DNA of 13,291 nucleotides. It comes from Anaerolineae bacterium. Lineage in GTDB: Bacteria; Chloroflexota; Anaerolineae; B4-G1; SLSP01. Numbering within the stretch: the first letter of the stretch is position 1; every line of letters starts with the position of its first letter. Location of the stretch: NCBI GenBank assembly GCA_018055515.1, contig JAGPHL010000059.1:1-13291 (forward strand), read 5' to 3'. Shown here one piece after another: positions 1 to 7,175 of the stretch. Made by a program: the position numbers and the translations under genes. The notes below the pieces were generated by a model. The model was not told the origin of the DNA and ran no database searches. It saw nothing but the letters and a program-made list of their open reading frames with translations.

Positions 1-4
1 CCAT

Positions 5-10
5 GGGAGG
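5..10 (+). promoter_or_regulatory. Shine-Dalgarno site of hflX
   Basis: GGGAGG lies 6 nt before the TTG at 17. It decides for this start over reading through from beyond the window edge, because no ATG or GTG in this frame is visible upstream. Confidence 0.6.
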
Positions 11-16
11 CCATAT

Positions 17-1369
17 TTGGGTAGAGAAGCCATCGCCAAAGAAACTCTGAGCCCGCCAGAGCGCGCTTTTCTGGTCGGCGTAGACTGGAAAAGCAGGCCC
101 GCCGGGCGCTACGTGGAACACGCCTGGAGCGCCGCCGAATCCCTCGCGGAGCTCGAACGCCTTGCCGAAACCGCCGGCCTTGAAGTGGTCGGCAAGTCCA
201 CCCAGCGGCTGGATCAACCCCACCCGGCGACCTTCGTGGGCAAGGGCAAGGCCGAGGAAATTGCCGGCACCGTGCACGAGCTCGGCGCGGACGTGGTGAT
301 CTTCGACGACGAGCTCAGCCCCCGCCATCAGCGCGAGCTCGAAGCTATTTTCGGCGACAAAGTCAAAGTGCTGGACCGCACCGGCTTGATTCTGGACATC
401 TTCGCCCTGCACGCCAACACGCGCGAAGGCGCCCTGCAGGTGGAACTGGCGCAGTACGAATATCGCCTGCCCCGCCTCACGCAGGCGTGGACCGACCGCG
501 CCTACTCGCAGCAGACCGGGGGACGCGCGGGCGGCGCGACCGGCGGTGTGGGCCTCCGCGGCCCCGGCGAGACGCGGTTGGAACTGGATCGCCGCATCAT
601 CCGCCGACGCATCGCCCAAATCGAGCGTGAGCTGGAAGAGGTGCGCGCCCATCGCGCCCGGCACCGTCATCAACGACGGCGCGGCGGTCTGCCGACCGTG
701 GCGCTCGTGGGCTACACCAACGCGGGCAAGTCCACCTTGCTCAATACCCTCAGCGGTTCGGAAATCTACGTCGCCGACGAGCTCTTCGCCACCCTCGACC
801 CCACCGTCCGCCGCGTAGACCTGCCCGGCGGCACTGCGATCCTCATCACCGATACCGTGGGCTTCATCCAAAAGTTGCCCACCACGCTCATCGCGGCCTT
901 CCGCGCCACGCTCGAAGAGGTGCAGGAGGCCGATCTGCTGTTGCACGTCATAGACGCGAGCCATCCACAGGCCCGCGAGCAGGCCCGCGCCGTCTATGAC
1001 ACCCTGCAAGAAATCGGCGCGAGCGACATCCCCCTCCTCACCGCGCTCAACAAGGTGGACCGCTTTGAGGACCCGCAGGCCGCCGGATTGGCGCTCTACG
1101 ATCTCCCCAACACGGTGGCGATCTCCGCGCTGACGGGCTACGGTCTCGACACGCTCAAACTGCGGCTGGAAGAAGCGCTGGAAGCCGAAATGGCCCGCGT
1201 CAAAGTGCAACTGCCCTTCGACCGGGGCGATTTGGTCAGCCTCTTCCACGAACGGGGCCTGATCCAGACGGAAGAGTATCAGGAGCAGGGCACGTACATC
1301 GTCGGCAGGATTCCACACACGTTGCTGCCCCAATTCGAGGCCTACCAGGTCAAGGCCCAGCGGCGCTGA
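17..1369 (+). CDS. hflX: Ribosome-associated GTPase HflX
   Basis: HflX is a translational GTPase that binds the 50S subunit; in characterised bacteria it splits stalled or hibernating ribosomes. The 450-residue protein has the HflX N-terminal domain (about 15-165), the family's Gly-rich linker with GETRLELDRR (184-193), then the G domain: G1 GYTNAGKST (232-240), switch segment FATLDPT (257-263), G3 DTVGF (279-283), G4 NKVD (345-348) and G5 SAL (370-372). A C-terminal domain follows from about 395. Length is normal. I chose the TTG at 17 because GGGAGG at 5-10 lies 6 nt upstream. The frame stays open to the window edge, so an earlier start outside the window cannot be excluded. It is the first visible gene of an operon with rlmE (27-nt gap) and a Rad50-like gene. 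The family call is near certain. Confidence 0.95.
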   Translation: MGREAIAKETLSPPERAFLVGVDWKSRPAGRYVEHAWSAAESLAELERLAETAGLEVVGKSTQRLDQPHPATFVGKGKAEEIAGTVHELGADVVIFDDELSPRHQRELEAIFGDKVKVLDRTGLILDIFALHANTREGALQVELAQYEYRLPRLTQAWTDRAYSQQTGGRAGGATGGVGLRGPGETRLELDRRIIRRRIAQIERELEEVRAHRARHRHQRRRGGLPTVALVGYTNAGKSTLLNTLSGSEIYVADELFATLDPTVRRVDLPGGTAILITDTVGFIQKLPTTLIAAFRATLEEVQEADLLLHVIDASHPQAREQARAVYDTLQEIGASDIPLLTALNKVDRFEDPQAAGLALYDLPNTVAISALTGYGLDTLKLRLEEALEAEMARVKVQLPFDRGDLVSLFHERGLIQTEEYQEQGTYIVGRIPHTLLPQFEAYQVKAQRR

Positions 1370-1396
1370 AAGAGTCCCCCGGCTCCAGGAGGTGAC

Positions 1397-2023
1397 ATGC
1401 CCAACCGACCGCATTGGCGCACCCAACAACAACAGGATCGCTTCTTTCAGCAAGCCAAGAGCGAGGGCTACCGCGCGCGCTCGGCGTACAAATTGCTGCA
1501 AATCCAGGAGAAATTCCACCTCATCCGACGCGGAGACGTCGTCGTGGACCTGGGCGCCGCGCCGGGCTCATGGTCGCAGGTGCTCGTGGACCTCGTCGGA
1601 CCGCAGGGGCGCGTCATCGCCGTGGACCTGCAGGCAATCGAGCCGCTTCCCGACGTGACCTTTTTGCAGGGAGACATGACCGACGCGAAAGTGCAGGCGG
1701 CGCTCATCGCCGCGGCGGGCGGCCCGGTGGACGCAATCGTGAGCGACGCCGCGCCGGAGACGACCGGCGTGAAGTTGCACGATCACGTCCTCTCCATGGA
1801 ACTGGCCCGCGCGGCGCTTGCCGTGGCGCACGCCCTGCTCAAGCCGGGCGGCAACCTGGTGATCAAAGTCTTTCAAGGGGAGGACCTCCCCGCCGTGATT
1901 CACGACGTCAAAATGGCCTTCCATCCAGTCAAAATCCATAAGCCGGAGGCCTCGCGGAAGGAATCATGGGAACAATTCATCGTCGCCAAAGGCTACAAGG
2001 GCAAGCCAGCGGCTGAAGCATGA
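1397..2023 (+). CDS. rlmE: 23S rRNA 2'-O-methyltransferase RlmE (FtsJ/RrmJ)
   Basis: RlmE transfers a methyl group from SAM to the 2'-OH of U2552 (E. coli numbering) in the 23S rRNA A-loop, a late step in 50S maturation. The 208-residue protein matches the family length. It shows SAYKL with the first catalytic Lys (K32), the SAM-binding motif DLGAAPGSWSQ (51-61), SDAAP with the catalytic Asp (D117), VIKVFQG with the second Lys (K157) and the late Glu (E192, in EQFIVAKG), completing the K-D-K-E tetrad. The ATG start is preceded by an almost ideal AGGAGGTGA (1387-1395). The stop is 3 nt before the Rad50-like ATG, so the two are probably translationally coupled. Placement behind hflX puts two large-subunit factors in one transcript. 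Basic N terminus fits rRNA binding. Confidence 0.95.
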   Translation: MPNRPHWRTQQQQDRFFQQAKSEGYRARSAYKLLQIQEKFHLIRRGDVVVDLGAAPGSWSQVLVDLVGPQGRVIAVDLQAIEPLPDVTFLQGDMTDAKVQAALIAAAGGPVDAIVSDAAPETTGVKLHDHVLSMELARAALAVAHALLKPGGNLVIKVFQGEDLPAVIHDVKMAFHPVKIHKPEASRKESWEQFIVAKGYKGKPAAEA

Positions 2024-2026
2024 GAG

Positions 2027-4753
2027 ATGATCCCGGAAGAACTGCATCTACGTAATTTTCTGTCGCATCGTGAAACCGACCTCGACCTGCGCGGCGTGCA
2101 CGTCGCCAGCCTGATCGGTGACAACGGCGCCGGCAAATCCGCGCTGCTCGACGCCATCACCTGGGCCGTGTGGGGACGCGCGCGCACGCCTTATGGCCAC
2201 GACGAAGCGCTCGTCCAGCAAGGCGAGACCCTCATGGAAGTCGAATTCGTCTTCCGCATGGCCTATCAGGGCGGGGAAGAGCACCGCTTCCGCATCCTGC
2301 GTCGCCGCGACCAACAGGGCCGGCGCTCCGCCAGCTCGATCCTCGATTTTCAGGTGCAGACCACCAACGGGTGGCGCTTGCTCAACGGCAATGCCCTCCG
2401 GGAGACGCAAACGCGCATCGTCGAACGCCTCGGCCTGGATTACGACACCTTCATCAATTCGGCCTATCTGCGGCAGGGCCACGCGGACGAGTTCACCGTG
2501 CAGACGCCCTCCGACCGCAAGCGGGTCCTCAGCGTGATCCTGGGGCTCGATCAGTGGGAGCGTTACGCGGAGCGCGCCCGTCAGGCACTCGCCACGGTTC
2601 AGGCGGAGGAGAAGGAGCTCGCCCGGCGGATCGCCGAGATCGAACAGGAATTGATGCAGCGTCCCGCCTATCAGAAGGCGCTGGCTCAGGCCGAAGCCGA
2701 GGCCCAGGAAGCGGCCGGGCGGGTGAAGGAGGCGCAAGAGGCTCTCGATGCGCTCACCCGCGTGCAGGAACAGGCGGCCGCCCTGCAACGCCAGCTCGCC
2801 GAGGCCCGACGTCATGCCGACGAGGAACAACAGCGCCTGGCCGACTTACAGCGACAACAGCTCGCCCACGCAGAGCGCCGTCGCGCCTACCAGGAGCTCC
2901 TGGAACGGGCGCCCGCCATCGAGTCCCGCCTCAAGGAATATCAGGCGGCGCTGGCCGAAGAGCGCGCCTGGAGCGAGAAATTGGGCCAGGCAGCGCGCTT
3001 GCAAGAGGAAAAAGCGCGCGCGGAGAAAACCCTCACCCGTGAGGCGGACGCCCTGCGTCAGCGCATTCACGCGCTGGAACTCGAAAGCGCGCGTAAGGAG
3101 CAGGCGCTGGCCACCGCGCGCGCCCGCATCGAGCAGGAGATCCGCGAACGCCAGGGCCAGATCCGTCCCCTGCAGGAACGGCTCCCGACGCCGGAGTTCC
3201 TCGCCCGCCTGGAGGAGATCGAAGGGCAGTTGGAATTCACGGCGCAGGTGGCCGAAGAGCTGGAGAAAGCGCGCGCCGACCTGCAAGAGGCGCAGATGAA
3301 GCGCAGCGGCCTGATCGAGCGCAATCGCCAGTTGAAAGCGCTGATGGGAGAGACCAAAGAGCGGCTCGACGCGCTGACGCAGGCAGAAGCCAGCTGCCCC
3401 CTTTGCCGACAGCCGCTCACTTCGGAGCATCAGGCGCAGCTGCTGGCGCAACTCCAGGCCGAGGGCAACGCCATGGCGGAAGAATATCGCAACAACGCGC
3501 AGGGAGTGCGCGACTTGCAGGCGCGGGAGGCCGCCCTCGAACAGCAAATCCGCGAACACGACAAGACCTTACATCTGCGCACGCAGCTGGAACAACGGCT
3601 CGACTACATGCGGCAGCAGTTGGAGCAGGCCGAGGAAGCTCGCCGGCGCATCGCGGCGTTCGAGGCAGAGATCGCGGCGCTCCGCAAGCAGCTGGAGCTG
3701 GAAGCCTACGGTGAGGCGGAACGCGAGGCCCGCGCGCGGTTGCAGGCCGAGAGGGACGCCATCGCCGCGCGCCTCGCCGCCGGGGAATACGCACCCGAGG
3801 CGCGAGCGGCGCTGCAAGAAGTGCTCGCCGAACTGTCGCGCCTGGGTTACGACGCCGCTGCCCACAACGCCCTCAAAGCGCGCGTGCAAACGCTCGCCAG
3901 CGCCGAAGCCGATTACCGTGAGCTGGAGAAAGCGCGCGTCGGCGTTCAGGGCGAGGAGGAAGCGCTCAAACGGCTGACGCTCGAAGGCGCGGCGCAGGAG
4001 CAACGGCTGGCGCAGCTGGGGCAGGAACGTCAGGCGCTCCAAACGGCCTACGAGGCGCTCCGTCCGCAGCTGGAGACCGTGCCAGGAGTGCAGCAAAGCG
4101 TGCAAGAGGCCCGGCAGCGAGAGGCGAGCGCGCGACAGCGAGTAGGGGCCATGCAGCAGCAGCTGCACGCGCTCGACACGCAGGAGCGCCGGCTCGCACA
4201 GCTGCGCGAGCAGCACCTCGCGGTAGGTCAACGCAGCGCCCGGCTCAAGGAATTGCGGGAGGCCTTCGGCGTCAACGGCATCCCCGCGATGATCATCGAG
4301 CACACGTTGCCGCTCTTCGAGCTGGAAGCCAATCGCCTGCTGGAGCAGCTTTCCGACGGCAAAATGCACGTGCGCTTCGAGACCCAGCGGGAGACCAAAG
4401 GGGGCAACCTCCGCGAGACGCTGGACATCCTCATCAGCGACGAGAAAGGCTCGCGGCCCTACGAGAATTACTCCGGCGGGGAACAGTTCCGCGTCAACTT
4501 CGCCATCCGTGTGGCGCTGGCGCGATTGCTGGCGCAACGCGCGGGCGTGCGTCCGCGCACCCTCTTCGTGGATGAGGGCTTCGGTTCCCTCGACGACGAT
4601 GGCCGACAACGCCTGGTGGAGGCGATCAAGGCGGTGCAGGAAGATTTCGACCTCATCCTCGTCATCACGCACATCGAGGAGCTCCGCGACGCCTTTCCGG
4701 TGCGCATCCAGGTCAGCAAGACCGAAGCCGGCTCGCTGGTTGAGGTGCTGTAA
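2027..4753 (+). CDS. Rad50/SbcC-type SMC-family ATPase with zinc hook
   Basis: This is an ABC-type ATPase of the Rad50/SbcC group, which normally partners an Mre11/SbcD nuclease to open and process DNA ends and hairpins. It has 908 residues: Walker A GDNGAGKS (31-38), Q-loop YLRQG (Q150), a first coiled-coil arm (about 185-450), a zinc-hook CPLC (457-460) almost exactly at the midpoint, a second arm (about 480-770), signature SGGEQ (816-820), Walker B LFVDE (846-850), D-loop SLD (854-856) and the switch His (H882). All ATPase motifs are intact. It is shorter than E. coli SbcC (about 1,050), nearer archaeal Rad50. The ATG has only a weak GAGAG before it, and coupling to rlmE is likely. No sbcD/mre11 lies next to it in the window, so I leave the symbol blank between rad50 and sbcC. 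Confidence 0.93.
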   Translation: MIPEELHLRNFLSHRETDLDLRGVHVASLIGDNGAGKSALLDAITWAVWGRARTPYGHDEALVQQGETLMEVEFVFRMAYQGGEEHRFRILRRRDQQGRRSASSILDFQVQTTNGWRLLNGNALRETQTRIVERLGLDYDTFINSAYLRQGHADEFTVQTPSDRKRVLSVILGLDQWERYAERARQALATVQAEEKELARRIAEIEQELMQRPAYQKALAQAEAEAQEAAGRVKEAQEALDALTRVQEQAAALQRQLAEARRHADEEQQRLADLQRQQLAHAERRRAYQELLERAPAIESRLKEYQAALAEERAWSEKLGQAARLQEEKARAEKTLTREADALRQRIHALELESARKEQALATARARIEQEIRERQGQIRPLQERLPTPEFLARLEEIEGQLEFTAQVAEELEKARADLQEAQMKRSGLIERNRQLKALMGETKERLDALTQAEASCPLCRQPLTSEHQAQLLAQLQAEGNAMAEEYRNNAQGVRDLQAREAALEQQIREHDKTLHLRTQLEQRLDYMRQQLEQAEEARRRIAAFEAEIAALRKQLELEAYGEAEREARARLQAERDAIAARLAAGEYAPEARAALQEVLAELSRLGYDAAAHNALKARVQTLASAEADYRELEKARVGVQGEEEALKRLTLEGAAQEQRLAQLGQERQALQTAYEALRPQLETVPGVQQSVQEARQREASARQRVGAMQQQLHALDTQERRLAQLREQHLAVGQRSARLKELREAFGVNGIPAMIIEHTLPLFELEANRLLEQLSDGKMHVRFETQRETKGGNLRETLDILISDEKGSRPYENYSGGEQFRVNFAIRVALARLLAQRAGVRPRTLFVDEGFGSLDDDGRQRLVEAIKAVQEDFDLILVITHIEELRDAFPVRIQVSKTEAGSLVEVL

Positions 4754-4755
4754 GC

Positions 4756-4774
4756 AGGGCCTGCGCCGGGCCCT
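4756..4774 (+). terminator. Weak hairpin after the Rad50-like gene
   Basis: AGGGCC (4756-4761) pairs with GGCCCT (4769-4774) around a 7-nt loop, 3 nt after the stop codon. The T-rich stretch (4791-4800) is too far away for a standard intrinsic terminator, so termination may be partial and some read-through into mscL possible. I see no convincing promoter for mscL in the 78-nt gap. Confidence 0.3.
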
Positions 4775-4831
4775 CCCTTAGCGCCGAAATTTGTTTTTGT
4801 ACGCCATCACATTGGTAAGGAGGATCAAACC

Positions 4832-5260
4832 ATGTGGCAGGAGTTCAAGAAGTTCATCAACCGTGGAAATGTCATGGACCTGGCCATCGGCATCATCATC
4901 GGCGGCGCCTTCGGCAAGATCGTGACGTCCTTCGTCAACGACATCATCATGCCGCCCATCGGGCTCTTATTGGGAAAGATTGACTTCAGCAATCTGTTCA
5001 TTGATCTCACGGGGACGGGCTACAAAACCCTGGCCCAGGCGAAGGAAGCCGGCGCACCCACGCTCAACTACGGCGTCTTTCTCAGCACGGTCATTGACTT
5101 CCTCATCGTCGCCTTCGTCATCTTCCTGATCGTACGCCAGCTGAACAAGATGAAGAAGCCCGAACCGGCGCCGGCGCCCGCGACCAAGACCTGTCCCTAC
5201 TGCGCGACCGAGATTCCCATCCAGGCCACCCGCTGCCCGCACTGCACGTCGCAGCTCTAA
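4832..5260 (+). CDS. mscL: Large-conductance mechanosensitive channel MscL with C-terminal zinc ribbon
   Basis: MscL forms a homopentameric inner-membrane pore that opens under membrane tension and releases solutes during hypo-osmotic shock. The 142-residue protein has the amphipathic N-terminal helix, the typical first segment (about 14-48, with NVMDLAIGIIIGGAFGKIV), a periplasmic loop (about 50-78) and a second transmembrane helix (about 79-102), then the basic RQLNKMKKP stretch. In place of the usual acidic C-terminal helix there is a Pro/Ala linker (110-118) followed by a CPYC (121-124) ... CPHC (135-138) pair that reads as a small zinc ribbon. The ATG is supported by AAGGAGG (4817-4823). 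The gene faces the minus-strand block, with a palindrome between them. The channel call is firm; the role of the ribbon is unknown. Confidence 0.95.
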   Translation: MWQEFKKFINRGNVMDLAIGIIIGGAFGKIVTSFVNDIIMPPIGLLLGKIDFSNLFIDLTGTGYKTLAQAKEAGAPTLNYGVFLSTVIDFLIVAFVIFLIVRQLNKMKKPEPAPAPATKTCPYCATEIPIQATRCPHCTSQL

Positions 5261-5281
5261 ACGCACGGCGACCAGAACACA

Positions 5282-5309
5282 CCCGGGGACACAGAACTGT
5301 GTCCCCGGG
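5282..5309. repeat. Perfect 13-bp GC-rich palindrome between convergent genes
   Basis: CCCGGGGACACAG (5282-5294) and CTGTGTCCCCGGG (5297-5309) are exact reverse complements separated by AA. It sits 21 nt after mscL and 27 nt before the end of the convergent phzF, so it could stop transcription from both sides. Neither strand has a T run after the stem, so it is not a standard intrinsic terminator. It could instead be a dispersed REP-like palindrome; GGGGACA-type palindromes are known as repeats in other genomes. One copy is visible here. Confidence 0.6.
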
Positions 5310-5336
5310 CATGCCGCGCTGACGAGAAATCCCTCC

Positions 5337-6182
5337 CTACAAGCGCAGGCGCCCCTCCAACACGATGACCGCCTCGCCGAGGAGTTCCACACGCGCGCCA
5401 GGCAGCAGGCTGACCCACAATTCCCCGCCCCGCGCTGAGGCCTGATACGCCCTGAACGCCGCTTTCCCCGTCAGACCGGCCCAATAGGGCGCGAGCACGG
5501 TGTGCGCTGAGCCGGTGACCGGGTCCTCGTTGATGCCCAGGCCAGGCGCAAAGAAACGGGAGATGAAGTCATAGGGCGGCTCTCCCGCCGCCGTGACGAT
5601 GGGCCCATCCCAACCGGCGGCTTGCATCGCCGCGCCGAGCCGCTCAAAATCCGGCCGCAGGCGGCGCAGCGCTGCCCCTTCCGCCAGCTGGAGCAGCAAC
5701 ATCCGCGTCTTGGGGCCGACGCCCGCCCAGAGCAGCTCTACTTCCCCCAAAGCGGCGCTGATCTCCGGCGGCGCCTCCACCGCAGCGGGGGCATCGGCGG
5801 GAAAGTCCAGCCGCACCCCACCCGCCGCGTCGCCCGCGGTCACGCGCTGCGCCATGAGCGGACCGCTCAGCGTCTCGAAAGCCACCGTCTCCGCCATGAC
5901 CCCACATTCACGAAACAGCACCGCCGCCGTCGCCAGGGTCGCGTGTCCGCAAAGGCGCACTTCCACGACGGGGGTGAACCAGCGCAGGGAGAAGCGCCGC
6001 GCTTCCCGCCAGGGGACGCCGTCCAACGGGCGCACAAACGCCGTCTCCGAGAGGTTCATCTCTGCGGCGATCGCCTGCATCACGGCCGCGGGGATCTCCT
6101 CATCCAGCAGGCAGACGGCGGCAGGATTGCCCTGGAACGGCCGGCGGGTAAAAGCATCTACTTGAAATAGACGTAGCTCCAT
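5337..6182 (-). CDS. PhzF-family isomerase/epimerase-like protein
   Basis: The 281-residue protein belongs to the PhzF family, whose fold is two diaminopimelate-epimerase-like halves. Characterised members use an acid/base pair to isomerise small substrates such as the phenazine precursor, but most are of unknown substrate. Visible family marks are FQVDAFT at the N terminus, FQGNPAAV (16-23), NLSETAFV with the conserved catalytic Glu (E46), FTP (69-71) followed by LCGHATLA (77-84), and EDPVTGSAH (219-227), which forms the second half of the active site. The ATG at 6182 has GAGGAG 4 nt upstream. It is the last gene of the minus-strand series, separated from the previous one by 154 nt. No phenazine genes are present, so a phenazine role is not implied and I give no symbol. 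Confidence 0.9.
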   Translation of the reverse strand: MELRLFQVDAFTRRPFQGNPAAVCLLDEEIPAAVMQAIAAEMNLSETAFVRPLDGVPWREARRFSLRWFTPVVEVRLCGHATLATAAVLFRECGVMAETVAFETLSGPLMAQRVTAGDAAGGVRLDFPADAPAAVEAPPEISAALGEVELLWAGVGPKTRMLLLQLAEGAALRRLRPDFERLGAAMQAAGWDGPIVTAAGEPPYDFISRFFAPGLGINEDPVTGSAHTVLAPYWAGLTGKAAFRAYQASARGGELWVSLLPGARVELLGEAVIVLEGRLRL

Positions 6183-6207
6183 AAATCTCCTCGGAAAATA
6201 GAGATCA

Positions 6208-6239
6208 GCGAAAAAGCGAAAAGGCGAAAAGGCGAAAAA
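6208..6239. repeat. Four tandem copies of an 8-bp unit
   Basis: Four consecutive units at 6208, 6216, 6224 and 6232 read GCGAAAAA, GCGAAAAG, GCGAAAAG and GCGAAAAA. They lie 26-57 bp upstream of the phzF start, so on the phzF strand they appear as pyrimidine-rich CTTTTCGC units in the 5' region. The number of copies may vary between strains; a promoter spacer or leader role is possible but not shown. Confidence 0.75.
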
Positions 6240-6250
6240 TCACTTGCATG

Positions 6251-6301
6251 GCAAATGTAACGCAAACTTCAGTTTGCGCTCAGGCCATTATTTTCATTTG
6301 C
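6251..6301. repeat. Nested inverted repeats upstream of phzF
   Basis: An outer pair GCAAATG (6251-6257) / CATTTGC (6295-6301) encloses an inner pair CGCAAACT (6261-6268) / AGTTTGCG (6271-6278) with a TC centre. The element is 36 nt beyond the stop of the S-component gene and 68 nt before phzF, both on the minus strand. It may act as a transcript 3' end for the former, a leader structure for the latter, or be a dispersed repeat. I see no clear sigma-70 promoter in 6183-6336. Confidence 0.55.
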
Positions 6302-6336
6302 GGTGGTGTGCCGCAGGGACATGGCGCCTCCTTCTA

Positions 6337-7110
6337 TCATCCTTCTTCAGGGGATAGCCACTCCACCACCGTACGGCGCTGAAAGCGACCCAAAATCCGC
6401 AAGAGGGGCTCGGCCAGCAGCGCCAGCAGCGCGGCATTGCCGGCCGCGCGGAAGGCGTCCCATCCCAGCGAGGTGACGCTGTAGAACACCACGTAGCGCC
6501 GCACCGTCTCCGCCAGGGAAAGCCCCACTTCCAGACCGCCGGTAGGCCCCGCCATGAAGGGCCAGAAATAGAGGTTCATCAGCACGCCGAAGAGCAATCC
6601 CCAAATCGCGCCATAGCCCACCAGCCACGCCAACCGCACCGCGCGCCGGGAAGGGTGCGGCAGCAGGCCGGCGCCCAGTCCCACCCACCCCGCTGCCGTC
6701 ATCTGATAGGGCAACCAGGGGCCGAGGCCGCCCGTCGCCAGCGCCGAGGCCAGCAGCGAGAGCGCGCCGAAGAGAAAACCGAAGCGTGTCCCGAAGGTGT
6801 AGCCCGCCAGAATGATGAGCAGGAACACCGGCGAGAAGCCCCCCGGCATGACGAGAATCGTCGTCTCCGCCAGGCGCAGCGCGGCATTGACGGCCGCCAA
6901 GACCCCCATCAGCGCCACGGTGCGCGCATCCAACTCCCGCGCCGTGAGGTCCACGATCAACACGAGCAAACACAGCGCGGTCAACGCGAAGAAGACGAAG
7001 GGCGCATCAGGACGCGCGCCGGACGCAGTGCGCGCCGCCGGCAAAAGGAAAGGATAGAGAAAGCCCACCAGCCCGCTGAGGTTGGCAAGCACGAACAACA
7101 CAGTCCCCAT
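6337..7110 (-). CDS. Probable ECF-transporter S component (membrane protein)
   Basis: This is a 257-residue integral membrane protein with about seven or eight hydrophobic segments (near 3-23, 37-54, 65-85, 92-110, 112-128, 134-152, 158-182 and 205-238). The central part resembles substrate-binding S components of energy-coupling-factor vitamin transporters: a small-residue-rich helix with NAALRL (75-80), then GGFSPVFLLIILAGYTFG (90-107) and GGLGPWLPYQMTAAGWVG (127-144). Such proteins bind a vitamin or metal and dock on a shared EcfA/EcfA'/EcfT module, none of which is in the window. The substrate cannot be told. ATG at 7110 is the furthest possible start because an in-frame TGA lies 6 nt upstream; its ribosome binding site is weak. 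The 65-nt gap after the methyltransferase gene suggests co-transcription. Family call moderately sure. Confidence 0.65.
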   Translation of the reverse strand: MGTVLFVLANLSGLVGFLYPFLLPAARTASGARPDAPFVFFALTALCLLVLIVDLTARELDARTVALMGVLAAVNAALRLAETTILVMPGGFSPVFLLIILAGYTFGTRFGFLFGALSLLASALATGGLGPWLPYQMTAAGWVGLGAGLLPHPSRRAVRLAWLVGYGAIWGLLFGVLMNLYFWPFMAGPTGGLEVGLSLAETVRRYVVFYSVTSLGWDAFRAAGNAALLALLAEPLLRILGRFQRRTVVEWLSPEEG

Positions 7111-7175
7111 AAGATGCTTTCAGAGAGAAGCCGCAAATTTTCGTGGCAAGGTAATCGCCTGCGGCCGGAAGGCCC

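Noticed and set aside
2048..2830. A 260-codon open frame opposite the Rad50 N-terminal part
   Set aside because: Same explanation: GC-driven shadow of the Walker A and first-arm region.
3569..4672. A 367-codon open frame opposite the Rad50-like gene
   Set aside because: It is antisense to coiled-coil and ATPase codons that encode a clear protein; the Leu/Arg-rich product has no domain and no start signals.
5337..6182. Phenazine biosynthesis cluster
   Set aside because: Only a generic PhzF-family gene is present; no other phz genes occur in the window.
6208..6301. CRISPR array
   Set aside because: Units are only 8 bp without spacers, and no cas genes are present.
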